Made by a program: the position numbers and the translations under genes. The notes under the pieces were generated by a model. It was not told the origin of the DNA and searched no databases. It was given only the letters and a program-made list of their open reading frames with translations. A stretch of DNA of 42,609 nucleotides from a virus, in the IMG/VR virus record IMGVR_UViG_3300032080_000010, positions 1 through 42,609 of that record. One strand, 5' to 3'. Below are positions 1 through 6,769 of the stretch, in pieces. Within the stretch, counting starts at the first letter, position 1. Each line of letters begins with the position of its first letter.

Positions 1-127
1 GACAGAAATATAATGCATGGCGATTGCTTTCTATAAAAACAAAAGCCCACAGGATTGCACTCTGACTGCCAAGTCCCGGACCAATCCCGGCGAGTGCGCT
101 CCTGTGGGCTTACTGGTTATGACTTGG
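1..127. repeat. Left copy of 127-bp terminal direct repeat (circular-contig overlap)
   Basis: Bases 1-127 are identical to 42483-42609. A length of exactly 127 matches a common maximum k-mer of short-read assemblers, so this is most likely the overlap left when a circular or circularly permuted genome is assembled. A genuine short terminal repeat cannot be excluded from sequence alone. One copy should be removed, giving a 42,482-bp circle. Confidence 0.95.
43..111 (-). terminator. Long stem-loop upstream of the primase operon, possible leftward terminator
   Basis: A perfect 12-bp stem (AAGCCCACAGGA at 43-54, complement at 100-111) encloses a second 6-bp stem (GCACTC 57-62 with GAGTGC 92-97). 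Read on the minus strand it is followed by a T-rich run (about TTTTGTTTTTATAG), which fits a rho-independent terminator for leftward transcription. It sits about 25 bp upstream of the small ORF that precedes the primase gene in the circle. It could therefore also act as a structured leader or attenuator. There is no U-run on the plus side. Confidence 0.6.
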
Positions 128-153
128 CCCCCCAATAGTACCCCACCCCCTCG

Positions 154-222
154 CCCCCGCGCAACAAAAGAAAAAGCCCCCGCGCAACAAAAGAAAAAGC
201 CCCCACGCAACAAAAGAAAAAG
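154..222. repeat. Three tandem 23-bp repeats
   Basis: Three head-to-tail units lie at 154-176, 177-199 and 200-222. Each has the form CCCCCGCGCAAC followed by AAAAGAAAAAG; the third unit has one substitution (CCCCCACGC). Each unit ends in the A-rich tract that the adjacent terminator uses as its minus-strand T-run. The array may have arisen by slippage or may be a protein-binding array. No gene crosses it. Confidence 0.9.
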
Positions 223-239
223 CCCGCACGAGGCGGGCT
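211..239 (-). terminator. Rho-independent terminator of the leftward regulatory operon
   Basis: A 7-bp stem (AGCCCGC at 221-227, GCGGGCT at 233-239) encloses a 5-nt loop. In the minus direction it is followed by CTTTTTCTTTTG. It lies 45 bp past the stop of the 195-residue gene, as expected for the end of the 1990-284 operon. Confidence 0.8.
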
Positions 240-283
240 TTGGTCCGAAACCTATCTGGCAACTGGACGCGGCCGGCAGTGTA

Positions 284-871
284 TCACGCCCCCATCTCCT
301 CCGCCAATTTCATCAGCTTCTTGGCCAGGGCGACGAGCTCGCGCGCCGGCGTGCCGGGCGGCACCACCACATCGATATGGCGGGTGCGCACATGGATCAC
401 CTCCACCTCGGGATCGGCGTCCCCTTGCGGCTCGGCCAGGTGTGCACCGTCCGGCACAGGCTCGCGCGGCGTTGTGGGCGCCATCTGGCCGACGTAGACC
501 CCGACCGCATCCATGGTGCCCAGCTTGAGCGGAGCGAGCATGTCGACCAGGGCGCGGATGGCGGCGACCGGCGCCAGCTCATCGGCAGCGCGCGCCACGC
601 GCCGGGCGCCGAGTTTGTCGAATAGCGCGGCGGCGCGGTTGATGCGGCGCACCACTGTCTGATAGCTGGCGTCCTCGGGGTTGGTGCAAGGGCGGCCGGC
701 CTCGGCGTAGACAGCGCGCAACTCGCGCTTGGCGTCGATGGACGTGCCGCCGACGGTGTGGAAGACGAAAAGGGCGACGGCCAATTCGGATTGCAGGGCT
801 TTGGACGAGAGGGCGAACGCACTGGACAATGCTTTGACGCAAGGGGTGAAGTCGAACGATTGTGTTTCCAT
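284..871 (-). CDS. Hypothetical phage protein, 195 aa, last gene of the regulatory operon
   Basis: I do not recognise the family. The protein is mostly helical and alanine-rich, with an acidic/proline linker at about residues 135-160 and a C-terminal stretch of beta character followed by a helix (RTRHIDVVVPPGTPARELVA). The ATG at 871 follows a good Shine-Dalgarno sequence (AGGAG about 8 nt upstream). An inverted repeat (889-904) and a GC hairpin (921-941) lie just upstream, so this gene may have its own control apart from the regulator genes ahead of it. The operon ends directly afterwards at the terminator near 211-239. A DNA-binding or partition-like role would be a guess. Confidence 0.75.
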   Translation of the reverse strand: METQSFDFTPCVKALSSAFALSSKALQSELAVALFVFHTVGGTSIDAKRELRAVYAEAGRPCTNPEDASYQTVVRRINRAAALFDKLGARRVARAADELAPVAAIRALVDMLAPLKLGTMDAVGVYVGQMAPTTPREPVPDGAHLAEPQGDADPEVEVIHVRTRHIDVVVPPGTPARELVALAKKLMKLAEEMGA

Positions 872-888
872 GATGTAACTCCTAGTGG

Positions 889-904
889 TTATCAGAAATG
901 ATAA
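889..904. promoter_or_regulatory. Inverted repeat, candidate operator
   Basis: TTATCA and TGATAA are separated by GAAA, only 17 bp upstream of the 195-residue gene's ATG. The short AT-rich dyad resembles a binding site for a small HTH dimer. The tandem-HTH regulator encoded upstream is a candidate ligand. Assignment is by position only. Confidence 0.4.
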
Positions 905-920
905 ATCGGAGTTCCATTGT

Positions 921-941
921 GCGCCGGCGCGGGGCCGGCGC
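921..941. other. GC-rich stem-loop between genes
   Basis: An 8-bp stem (GCGCCGGC 921-928, GCCGGCGC 934-941) encloses a 5-nt loop, lying between the stop of the 134-residue gene (971) and the start of the 195-residue gene (871). There is no clear T-run on the minus side, so it looks more like an attenuator or mRNA-stability hairpin than a full terminator. Confidence 0.5.
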
Positions 942-970
942 TTTGAGGTGGGTCAGAGTTTAGCGGGGAA

Positions 971-1375
971 CTATTTCACCACCGTCGCACAAGGCCCATC
1001 GTGCCCCGCCTGACGCGTGCAGCGCCACCCGGCCGGCGGGAGGGGGCATTCTTGGGCCGGCTGAGTGCTCGGCACGCCCTCGTACGGCCCCCACGGCTCT
1101 CGAGATATTTTCCAGCCAGAACGAGCGCGGTACGCACCTCCAGACCTTGCGATCCACGCCGACCATTGTCGCGCGCACTCCCGGCTGTTGATCGGCTCGG
1201 GGTACCGAACGGAATACCAGTCTTCAAAGTCGGCGCGTTCCATTTCGATTGGCTGATTTTCAGGCACCTTGGCCCCCGCATCCGCCGCCTCCAACAGCTC
1301 CATGACCTTGCGCGGGCGCACCAGCGCCAGCAGGGCGAAGGCGATGAACAGGGCGAATAGTTTAATTCTGAGCAT
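971..1375 (-). CDS. Small membrane-anchored protein with C-terminal Cys/Trp motif, 134 aa
   Basis: The N-terminus has one hydrophobic helix (about residues 3-20, KLFALFIAFALLALV) followed by a basic residue cluster, so this should be an inner-membrane anchored protein. The C-terminus carries CPLPPAGWRCTRQAGHDGPC, three spaced cysteines plus histidine, a pattern I have seen at the ends of small phage proteins and which could bind metal. AGGAG precedes the ATG at 1375. The start overlaps the end of the upstream ORF by 14 nt, so translation is probably coupled. Function unknown. Confidence 0.75.
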   Translation of the reverse strand: MLRIKLFALFIAFALLALVRPRKVMELLEAADAGAKVPENQPIEMERADFEDWYSVRYPEPINSRECARQWSAWIARSGGAYRARSGWKISREPWGPYEGVPSTQPAQECPLPPAGWRCTRQAGHDGPCATVVK

Positions 1376-1643
1376 TTTGTTTCTCCTTTTGTTTAATCAA
1401 CCAGACCACCGAGCACTGCGCGGCGCGGATGTCCACATACGATTTGTACTCGGTGATGGTGTGGACCTGCGCGTGCGAGAAGAACTGAGCGTACAGTATG
1501 CACAGCTCGGCTTTCGAGAACAGTCGCACCTCATAGTCATAGCGAAGCGCGCCGATGGCGCGGCGCATGAGGGGCGGCACGGTGGAGGCCGCGCTGGTCT
1601 TCGGCCGCAGGAAGCAGGGGATTGGGAGGGCGCAGAGGGTCAC
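1362..1643 (-). CDS. Hypothetical protein, 93 aa
   Basis: The likely start is the GTG at 1643, overlapping the TGA of the HTH regulator gene (GTGA junction); the 3' end overlaps the next gene. The protein is cysteine-containing, with a central segment rich in aromatic and polar residues (MRRAIGALRYDYEVRLFSK) and a lysine-rich end. No domain is recognised. The tight packing between two credible genes is the main support. Confidence 0.6.
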   Translation of the reverse strand: MTLCALPIPCFLRPKTSAASTVPPLMRRAIGALRYDYEVRLFSKAELCILYAQFFSHAQVHTITEYKSYVDIRAAQCSVVWLIKQKEKQNAQN

Positions 1644-1990
1644 AGCTCACCCCCGACACCCATCGAGCTGCGCACCTTCGGCGACACCAGGTCGTTGCGC
1701 GGAATGCCGAATTGCATTTCGATCTCCTTGGCGCGCGCCAGCGGCACGTAGCCCTGGCACAACCAGATATAGACGGACATGCGGGTTACGCCGAGCGCGG
1801 CGGCCAGCTTATTGCGGCTACCGGCCCTCTCGACTGCCTTGAGGACGGCCGAGTCGGGGTAGGTGCGGGGCGCTTCGCTTTCCAGCCATTCCTGGACGTC
1901 GATACGGCGCGCGCCGATGGCCTTGGCGAACTTGTCGCGGCCCCCGGTGAATTTGACGGCCCTCTGCAGGCCGGTTTCTTTATTGCTCAT
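1640..1990 (-). CDS. Tandem helix-turn-helix transcriptional regulator (Cro/YdaS-like), 117 aa
   Basis: Two similar HTH units sit in a row: LQRAVKFTGGRDKFAKAIGA (about residues 8-27) and VLKAVERAGSRNKLAAALGV (about 49-68). The second continues with TRMSVYIWL and the EIEMQFGIPRNDL ending typical of Cro/YdaS-like phage regulators. The ATG at 1990 follows a near-perfect ribosome site (AGGAGGT); an in-frame ATG further upstream (2086) lacks this and would run through the promoter region. This is the first gene leftward from the divergent control region and is the best candidate for the phage repressor/Cro-type switch protein. One polypeptide with two HTH units may bind paired or extended sites. 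Confidence 0.85.
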   Translation of the reverse strand: MSNKETGLQRAVKFTGGRDKFAKAIGARRIDVQEWLESEAPRTYPDSAVLKAVERAGSRNKLAAALGVTRMSVYIWLCQGYVPLARAKEIEMQFGIPRNDLVSPKVRSSMGVGGEL

Positions 1991-2053
1991 GGGTATTACC
2001 TCCTGTTGGTGAATAGCGCAAGCATACATGTAACCTAAAGGCCGCGCAAGAAA

Positions 2054-2081
2054 AATATACAAGCAACGAAATAGTTTGCAA
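2054..2081 (-). promoter_or_regulatory. Leftward sigma70-type promoter for the regulator operon
   Basis: On the minus strand, TTGCAA (2081-2076) is followed by a 16-bp spacer and TATATT (2059-2054). This would start transcription near 2047 and give a leader of roughly 55 nt before the regulator's ATG at 1990. Confidence 0.55.
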
Positions 2082-2091
2082 AACACCTTGC

Positions 2092-2121
2092 GTAAAGTAA
2101 TTCGTTATGTAAAGATTCGTT
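2092..2121. promoter_or_regulatory. Two near-direct repeats, candidate operators
   Basis: GTAAAG(TA)ATTCGTT at 2092-2106 and GTAAAGATTCGTT at 2109-2121 are spaced 17 bp apart, start to start. They lie between the leftward promoter and the rightward early gene, where repressor sites are expected. Confidence 0.45.
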
Positions 2122-2158
2122 CTGTCGATTCGGACAACAACCAAACAGAGGAACCCAC

Positions 2159-2614
2159 ATGAGCATCGAACAAGCAATCACCGACCACGCCGCCGCCATC
2201 CGCGAACTGGCCGCCGCCATCCGTGGCGCCACGTCCGGCGCGCCGCTGAAGGTCGCCGACACCATCGCCCAGGACGTCACCAAGGTGGAAACCGACGCCA
2301 AGGCCGAGCAGAAGAAAGTCATGGCCCAGGCGGAAGCCGACCGCAAGTCGGCGGCAAAGCAGGCTGTCGCCGATGCACTGGCCAAAGCTGAAGCCGAGAA
2401 AGCCAAGCCGGCCGAGGAAGACGACCCCCTCGACGCCGCGCCGCTAGACTGGGACAAGGACGTGCGCCCGGCGCTGCTGGCGGTGGGCAAGGACCGCGAC
2501 GCACTGGTTAAGCTGATGGGCAAGTACGAAGTGCCGAAGGGCGGCAAGGCGCCGACCGAGAAGTGGGCCGACCTGCTGGCCGAGGCCAACGCCATCGTGG
2601 CAGCGCGGGGCTGA
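2159..2614 (+). CDS. First early gene, hypothetical helical protein, 151 aa
   Basis: The N-terminal half (about residues 5-90) is a long charged alanine-rich helix likely to form a coiled coil (ETDAKAEQKKVMAQAEADRK). The C-terminal part (about 95-148) looks like a small helical domain (WDKDVRPALLAVGKDRDALV). AGAGGAA precedes the ATG. As the first gene of the rightward arm it is probably expressed immediately after infection. No function can be assigned. Confidence 0.8.
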   Translation: MSIEQAITDHAAAIRELAAAIRGATSGAPLKVADTIAQDVTKVETDAKAEQKKVMAQAEADRKSAAKQAVADALAKAEAEKAKPAEEDDPLDAAPLDWDKDVRPALLAVGKDRDALVKLMGKYEVPKGGKAPTEKWADLLAEANAIVAARG

Positions 2615-2616
2615 TC

Positions 2617-2778
2617 ATGGGCGCCCCGCAGATCATCTGGATTGTTCTTGTCGCGATGGGTGTAGGCATCCAGATCGCCAAGCACGGACAGCCGGACAAA
2701 TACAACGGCAAGACCGCGCTGATCGGCTGCTCTATCTCTGCCGGCCTGCTGTACTGGGGAGGGTTCTTCAATGGCTGA
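2617..2778 (+). CDS. Small two-helix membrane protein, 53 aa
   Basis: It starts at the ATG at 2617, two bases after the upstream TGA; longer in-frame starts would overlap the previous gene heavily. Two hydrophobic segments ([13 protein letters not shown] and [18 protein letters not shown]) flank a short polar loop. The 3' end overlaps the DUF2800 start by 8 nt, suggesting coupling. Function unknown. Confidence 0.75.
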   Translation: MGAPQIIWIVLVAMGVGIQIAKHGQPDKYNGKTALIGCSISAGLLYWGGFFNG

Positions 2779-4354
2779 CCACGCCAAACTCTCCCCGAGC
2801 GGCGCCAAACGTTGGCTCCTGTGCGCAGGATCCCTGGCCATGGAAGCCGGGATCCCGGATCGCGGCAGCGAGTTCGCCGACGAGGGCACCGCCGCGCACT
2901 TCCTGGCGTCCGAGTGCCTGGAGGGCGAGCACGATGCGAAGTTCTTCGTCGGCCGCCGCATCCTGGTCGGTGAGCGCGAGACTATGTGGACGGATCTGGC
3001 CGCCAACAGCGCGGCGAGCATCTTCATCGCCGACGCCGATATGTGCCGCGAGGTGCAGAAGTACATCGACGCGGTGCGCGAAGCGGCCCAGGGCGGCGAG
3101 CTGCACGTCGAGCAGCGCCTGCCGATCTTCGGCGGCGCGATCCCGGATCAGTTCGGCACCACCGACGCCCTCGTATTGATGATGCAAAAGCGTCTTGCCA
3201 AGGTGAAAGATTTAAAATACGGCCGTGGCGTGCAGGTATTCGCCTCGCATGTGGTCGGCCACACCGAGGTGGAAGTCGACGGGCTGATCGTCAAGCAGGA
3301 AATCCGCGAAGGCAACGAGCAGCTGATGCTTTACGCCCTCGGCGCACTGGACGAATACGACCTGCTGGGCGAGATCGAATTCGTCGAGCTGTGGGTGTAC
3401 CAGCCCCGGCTCAACCACCAGGATATGTTCCTCGTTTCGGTGGAAGACCTGCGGGCGTTTGAGCAGCGGGCGATTGCCGCCGGCAAGGAAGCACTGAGCA
3501 TCGCCGAACTGTACTTGCCCGACGTGCAGCCGATCCACGCGCTCAACCCCGGCCCCGACCAGTGCCGGTTCTGCAAAGCCAAGGCGACTTGCCCGGCGCT
3601 GCGCGACCAGGTGCTGGCGACGGTGGCGGGTGACTTCGAGGTGCTGCGAGAAGAAACGCAGGACAGCGATATGCCCTGCGAGCCGGACCCACTGCCAGTA
3701 ATCGACAACCTCATCGCACTGGGCAAAGGCGAGATCGCGGTGTCCATCATCGACGCAGAGAAGATCATCGCGGCGGCACACGGTGTGGCGCCGGGCAAGG
3801 TGGACTTCGTTGATTCGGTCGAAGCCGACGACCACGAGTCCGAGCGGGCGTATTTCATCGTCAAAAAGCCCACGCTGCGCCCGGCCTTGGAGAATCCCGA
3901 GGCGCGGCTGACCAGCGCCAGCGACGAGCAGCTTGGCCTGTTGGGCGAGGCGATCGACCTGGTGGAAGGCTGGGCCAAGGCGGTGCGCGCCGAGCTCGAG
4001 CGGCGCATGCTGGCCGGCGGCGAGGTGCCCGGCTTCAAGCTGGTCAAGGGCCGCGAGGGCATTCGCAAGTTCGCCGACGCCGCCGAGGCCGAAGCGATGA
4101 TGAAGTCGATGCGCCTGAAGCAAGACGTCATGTACGACTGGACGCTGATCAGCCCCACCACGGCCGAGAAGCTGCACGCCGACGGCGTCATCGGCAAGAA
4201 GCAATGGCCGAAGTTGCAAGCGCTGATCGTGCGCAGCGAAGCCGGCCTGTCGGTAGCACCTGCCGCCGACAAACGACCAGCGGTGGCGATCACCCCGGTG
4301 GCCGATGATTTTGAAGCATTGCCCGATGCCGACGACCTGTCCGATTTGATCTAG
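2771..4354 (+). CDS. DUF2800 family PD-(D/E)XK nuclease (Cas4/AddB-like), 527 aa
   Basis: This is the phage recombination/replication nuclease family usually found next to a DUF2815 protein. The N-terminal [16 protein letters not shown] motif with a nearby [12 protein letters not shown] helix, the TTDAL ... DLKYGRG nuclease core (about residues 130-150) and C-terminal cysteines [14 protein letters not shown] (about 266-279) match the Cas4-like plan with an Fe-S cluster. Between [10 protein letters not shown] and [12 protein letters not shown] there is an extra stretch of about 25 residues that I do not expect in the family. The protein ends in an acidic tail ([16 protein letters not shown]) shared with neighbours. 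Predicted role: end processing of phage DNA, with the ssDNA-binding protein and polymerase encoded downstream. Confidence 0.92.
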   Translation: MADHAKLSPSGAKRWLLCAGSLAMEAGIPDRGSEFADEGTAAHFLASECLEGEHDAKFFVGRRILVGERETMWTDLAANSAASIFIADADMCREVQKYIDAVREAAQGGELHVEQRLPIFGGAIPDQFGTTDALVLMMQKRLAKVKDLKYGRGVQVFASHVVGHTEVEVDGLIVKQEIREGNEQLMLYALGALDEYDLLGEIEFVELWVYQPRLNHQDMFLVSVEDLRAFEQRAIAAGKEALSIAELYLPDVQPIHALNPGPDQCRFCKAKATCPALRDQVLATVAGDFEVLREETQDSDMPCEPDPLPVIDNLIALGKGEIAVSIIDAEKIIAAAHGVAPGKVDFVDSVEADDHESERAYFIVKKPTLRPALENPEARLTSASDEQLGLLGEAIDLVEGWAKAVRAELERRMLAGGEVPGFKLVKGREGIRKFADAAEAEAMMKSMRLKQDVMYDWTLISPTTAEKLHADGVIGKKQWPKLQALIVRSEAGLSVAPAADKRPAVAITPVADDFEALPDADDLSDLI

Positions 4355-4363
4355 GAGCACGCC

Positions 4364-4564
4364 ATGGGCGAGATCGCGGAAGACTGCTACGACCGGGCGA
4401 TGGAAGAGTTGGACTTCGGCTATCTCGACTATGACCCGTATTACCCTTGTTACCCCACCTACCGAGCACCGAGGCGGGCCGCACCAAAAGCCGCGACCGT
4501 TGACGATTTCGAAGATCTCAGCACCGCACCCGAAGACCCGGACGACCTGTCCGATTTACTCTAA
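4364..4564 (+). CDS. Small acidic-tailed protein, 66 aa
   Basis: It has a Tyr-rich N-terminal half (ELDFGYLDYDPYYPCYPTY), a basic Pro/Arg linker, then an acidic end (DDFEDLSTAPEDPDDLSDLL). The last 7 residues nearly repeat the end of the upstream DUF2800 protein, and 17 bases are identical between the two gene ends (4331-4347 and 4541-4557). Start chosen from TAGGAG upstream of the ATG. It may be a small adaptor carrying the same docking tail, or may have arisen by duplication of the DUF2800 3' end. Function unknown. Confidence 0.75.
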   Translation: MGEIAEDCYDRAMEELDFGYLDYDPYYPCYPTYRAPRRAAPKAATVDDFEDLSTAPEDPDDLSDLL

Positions 4565-4593
4565 ACCGATTCACAACTGAAAGAAAATCTACC

Positions 4594-5142
4594 ATGAAAA
4601 TCAAACTGCAAAACGTCCGTCTGTCCTTCCCTGGCCTGTTCAAAGCCGAGCCATTCCAGGCCGGCGACGAGCCGAAGTTCAAAGCCACTTTTCTGATCGA
4701 GAAGGGCAGCGACAACGACAAGGCCGTCCAGAAGGCGATCTCGGAAACGGCGGCGCTGAAGTGGGGTGCGGCCAAGGCACCGAAGATCGTCGACAGCATC
4801 CGGGGCAACACCAACCGCTTCGGCTACGCCGACGGCGACACCAAGACCTATGACGGCTACGAGGGCATGATGGCCCTGACGGCCAAGAACACCACCCGCC
4901 CGCTGGTCATCGACCGTGACCGCTCGCCGGTGACCGAGGCCGACGGTGTGGTGTATGCCGGCTGCTACGTCAATGCATCGGTCGAGGTGTTCTGCTACGA
5001 CAAGCCGGGTCAGGGTGTCAGCTTCTCGCTGGGTGGCGTCCAGTTCGTCAAGAAGGGCGACGCGTTCGGCGGCGGCTCGCCAGCCAAGGAAACCGACTTC
5101 GATATCATCGAAGGCGCCGACGCCGACGACATCCTGGGTTAA
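4594..5142 (+). CDS. DUF2815 ssDNA-binding protein, 182 aa
   Basis: The sequence matches the DUF2815 family throughout: MKIKLQNVRLSFPGLFKA at the start, AAKWGA-like core segments, the GYADGDTKTYDGYEGM region and GVSFSLGGVQFVKKGDAFGG near the C-terminus. These proteins are predicted OB-fold single-stranded DNA-binding proteins of phage replication modules. The tail ETDFDIIEGADADDILG is acidic, as in SSB proteins that recruit partners by their C-terminus. Only 29 bp separate it from the upstream gene, and a GC hairpin follows. Confidence 0.9.
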   Translation: MKIKLQNVRLSFPGLFKAEPFQAGDEPKFKATFLIEKGSDNDKAVQKAISETAALKWGAAKAPKIVDSIRGNTNRFGYADGDTKTYDGYEGMMALTAKNTTRPLVIDRDRSPVTEADGVVYAGCYVNASVEVFCYDKPGQGVSFSLGGVQFVKKGDAFGGGSPAKETDFDIIEGADADDILG

Positions 5143-5149
5143 ACCCTAT

Positions 5150-5172
5150 GCCCGGCTCGCGCCGGGCGTTTT
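5150..5172 (+). terminator. Intercistronic terminator or attenuator after the SSB gene
   Basis: A 7-bp stem GCCCGGC (5150-5156)/GCCGGGC (5161-5167) with a TCGC loop is followed by GTTTTC. The short T-run suggests partial termination, which would lower expression of downstream genes relative to the SSB. Confidence 0.6.
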
Positions 5173-5184
5173 CTGGAGAACGAT

Positions 5185-5484
5185 ATGTCGGATTGTTTCG
5201 ACCATTTCAACGACGCTATGGACAGCTATGACAGGTCTATCGACGAGGGGTACGGCGGCTGCCGGGGCGGCCGGGCGCAGCGGGAATGGTTGCCGTTGAA
5301 GGATTGGCTAAAAGCCATGGGGATTCCTGCGCACCGCGTTACCTGCCGCAACTGCGGCGCGCGGGAATTGAAGTGGAAAGAGACCGAAAACGGCTGGCGT
5401 CTTTACAGCAAAGCGCGAGGCGCAGACGGCAAAAAGCTCTTGCACACCTGCTCTGCCTTGGCCGACTTCGACGATATATCGTGA
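5185..5484 (+). CDS. Small zinc-binding-type protein, 99 aa
   Basis: A central CRNCGARELKWKETENGWRL segment with a later HTC gives a C-x2-C ... H-x-C pattern typical of a small zinc ribbon. The N-terminus is acidic and the C-terminus ends ADFDDIS, close to the acidic tails of the neighbouring replication proteins. TGGAGAA precedes the ATG. The next gene starts inside its stop codon. A nucleic-acid-binding accessory role is inferred. Confidence 0.75.
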   Translation: MSDCFDHFNDAMDSYDRSIDEGYGGCRGGRAQREWLPLKDWLKAMGIPAHRVTCRNCGARELKWKETENGWRLYSKARGADGKKLLHTCSALADFDDIS

Positions 5485-5792
5485 CCACCTACTCGATCCG
5501 CTGCCGCAACGGCCAATGCCGACACCGCCGCGTCAGCCGCACCCACCCCGACGAGTACAAGGTGGTGCCACCCTGTCCCTCCTGCGGCTCGCGCAAGGGC
5601 TGGCGGATCGAGCAGCGGGCCTACAACAAGCGTGGGCTGTGCAACTGCTCCGGGCCACTGGGCCGGAACAACGAGCCGTTCCCGCACCGCATCACCCATC
5701 CGTCGTGCGACCAACACCCGCACGGCATTTACAACCAGGCGCGCGCCCGTGGCGTTGCCCACGAAGATATCCCGGAGTGCTACCATCCATGA
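5481..5792 (+). CDS. Cysteine/histidine-rich zinc-finger protein, 103 aa
   Basis: A GTG start at 5481 overlaps the upstream TGA (GTGA). Cysteine pairs (CRNGQC, CPSCGSRKGW, CNCSG) plus CDQHPHG give at least two putative zinc sites, with basic residues between them. It overlaps the methyltransferase start by 4 nt (ATGA). Similar small zinc proteins are common in early arms of proteobacterial phages and may bind DNA or host polymerase. Specific function unknown. Confidence 0.75.
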   Translation: MTTYSIRCRNGQCRHRRVSRTHPDEYKVVPPCPSCGSRKGWRIEQRAYNKRGLCNCSGPLGRNNEPFPHRITHPSCDQHPHGIYNQARARGVAHEDIPECYHP

Positions 5793-6769
5793 TCAATAAA
5801 ATCCACTTCGGTGATTGCCGCGACTCGCTGCGCGCCATGGCCGCCGCTGGCGTCAAGGTGCAAACCTGCGTCACCTCCCCGCCGTATTTCGGTCTGCGCG
5901 ACTACGGCCACGCCGGGCAGATCGGGCTGGAACCAACACCCGACGAATTTATCGCTGAACTGGTCGAGGTGTTCCGCTGCGTGCGCGACGTTCTGGCCGA
6001 CGACGGTACGCTGTGGGTGAACATCGGCGATAGCTATGCCCGCGATAGTAGGGTGAAGGCCGATAATTCACTGCACCTTGAAAAAGGTTGGAAGTCCGAT
6101 CAAGAAATGCGGACGGCCCCGAACCTAGTGCGCGATGCGGTCGGCTACAAAGCAAAAGACCTGATAGGCATTCCCTGGATGCTGGCGTTTGCCCTGCGCG
6201 CCGATGGCTGGTATCTGCGCCAGGAAATCATCTGGCACAAGCCGAACCCCATGCCGGAAAGCGTGACGGACCGCTGCACCAAGGCGCACGAGCAAATTTT
6301 TCTGCTGTCGAAGTCGCCTCGCTATTTTTTCGATTCGGAGGCGATCAAAGAGCCGGCGCTTAGCGGCCCACCGGGAAACAAAACGCATCGTAGCGCGACA
6401 GCGCACGCGGAAGGCGACGAAAAGCACCGAACCAAGGCGGGGCTTTCCGATTACGCTGCTCGAGCACGCGCCGATGCGGGCGAGCCTGAATTACGCAACC
6501 GCCGCAGCGTTTGGAGCGTCGCCACCCGACCGTATAAGGGCGCGCACTTCGCCACTTTTCCGCCCGCGCTGATCGAGCCGTGCATCCTGGCTGGCAGCGC
6601 GCCAGGTGACTTAGTGCTCGATCCGTTCATGGGCAGCGGCACCACGGCGGCGGTCGCTATCGGGCACGGTCGGCAGTTCATCGGCTGCGAATTGAATGCG
6701 GACTATGGACCGTTGCAGGACCAGCGGATCGACGCCGCTTACGCCGAAACTTTGAAGGATCTGATATGA
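5789..6769 (+). CDS. Orphan DNA methyltransferase (N4-cytosine/N6-adenine, beta type), 326 aa
   Basis: The catalytic motif TSPPYFGLRDYG is near the N-terminus (about residues 29-40) and the AdoMet-binding motif DPFMGSGTTAA near the C-terminus (about 278-288), the beta-class order. TSPPY is most typical of N4-cytosine enzymes, although N6-adenine activity is possible. The start is the ATG at 5789, overlapping the upstream stop; the longer in-frame ORF from 5516 is the shadow of the zinc-finger gene. No restriction endonuclease lies nearby, so the role is probably protection of phage DNA from host restriction or marking for packaging/replication. Confidence 0.93.
   Translation: MINKIHFGDCRDSLRAMAAAGVKVQTCVTSPPYFGLRDYGHAGQIGLEPTPDEFIAELVEVFRCVRDVLADDGTLWVNIGDSYARDSRVKADNSLHLEKGWKSDQEMRTAPNLVRDAVGYKAKDLIGIPWMLAFALRADGWYLRQEIIWHKPNPMPESVTDRCTKAHEQIFLLSKSPRYFFDSEAIKEPALSGPPGNKTHRSATAHAEGDEKHRTKAGLSDYAARARADAGEPELRNRRSVWSVATRPYKGAHFATFPPALIEPCILAGSAPGDLVLDPFMGSGTTAAVAIGHGRQFIGCELNADYGPLQDQRIDAAYAETLKDLI

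Larger units (their letters stand above)
1991..2158. promoter_or_regulatory. Divergent early control region
   Basis: This 168-bp AT-rich gap separates the leftward regulator gene from the rightward early operon. It holds a leftward promoter (2054-2081), near-direct repeats (2092-2121), and a CGCAAG/CTTGCG inverted pair at 2045-2050 and 2088-2093. The CTTGCGT at 2088 resembles part of the 34-bp promoter repeat found three times downstream. A rightward -10/-35 pair is not obvious; TTGCAA (2076) with TAATTC (2098) is a weak candidate. Confidence 0.7.

Noticed and set aside
154-222. CRISPR-like array
   Set aside because: The 23-bp units are contiguous with no spacers.
17-625. 202-codon plus-strand ORF at the left end
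   Set aside because: It runs through the hairpin, the tandem repeats and the antisense strand of the 195-residue gene, with no ribosome site.
1991-2086. Upstream start (2086) for the HTH regulator
   Set aside because: It would translate the promoter and ribosome-site region; the ATG at 1990 has a near-perfect AGGAGGT.
2035-3066. 343-codon minus-strand ORF across the control region
   Set aside because: It would cover the divergent promoter region and the first three early genes in antisense; Ser/Ala-rich shadow.
3212-4360. 382-codon minus-strand ORF opposite DUF2800
   Set aside because: Antisense to a recognised gene, composition His/Arg/Leu-rich as expected of a shadow frame.
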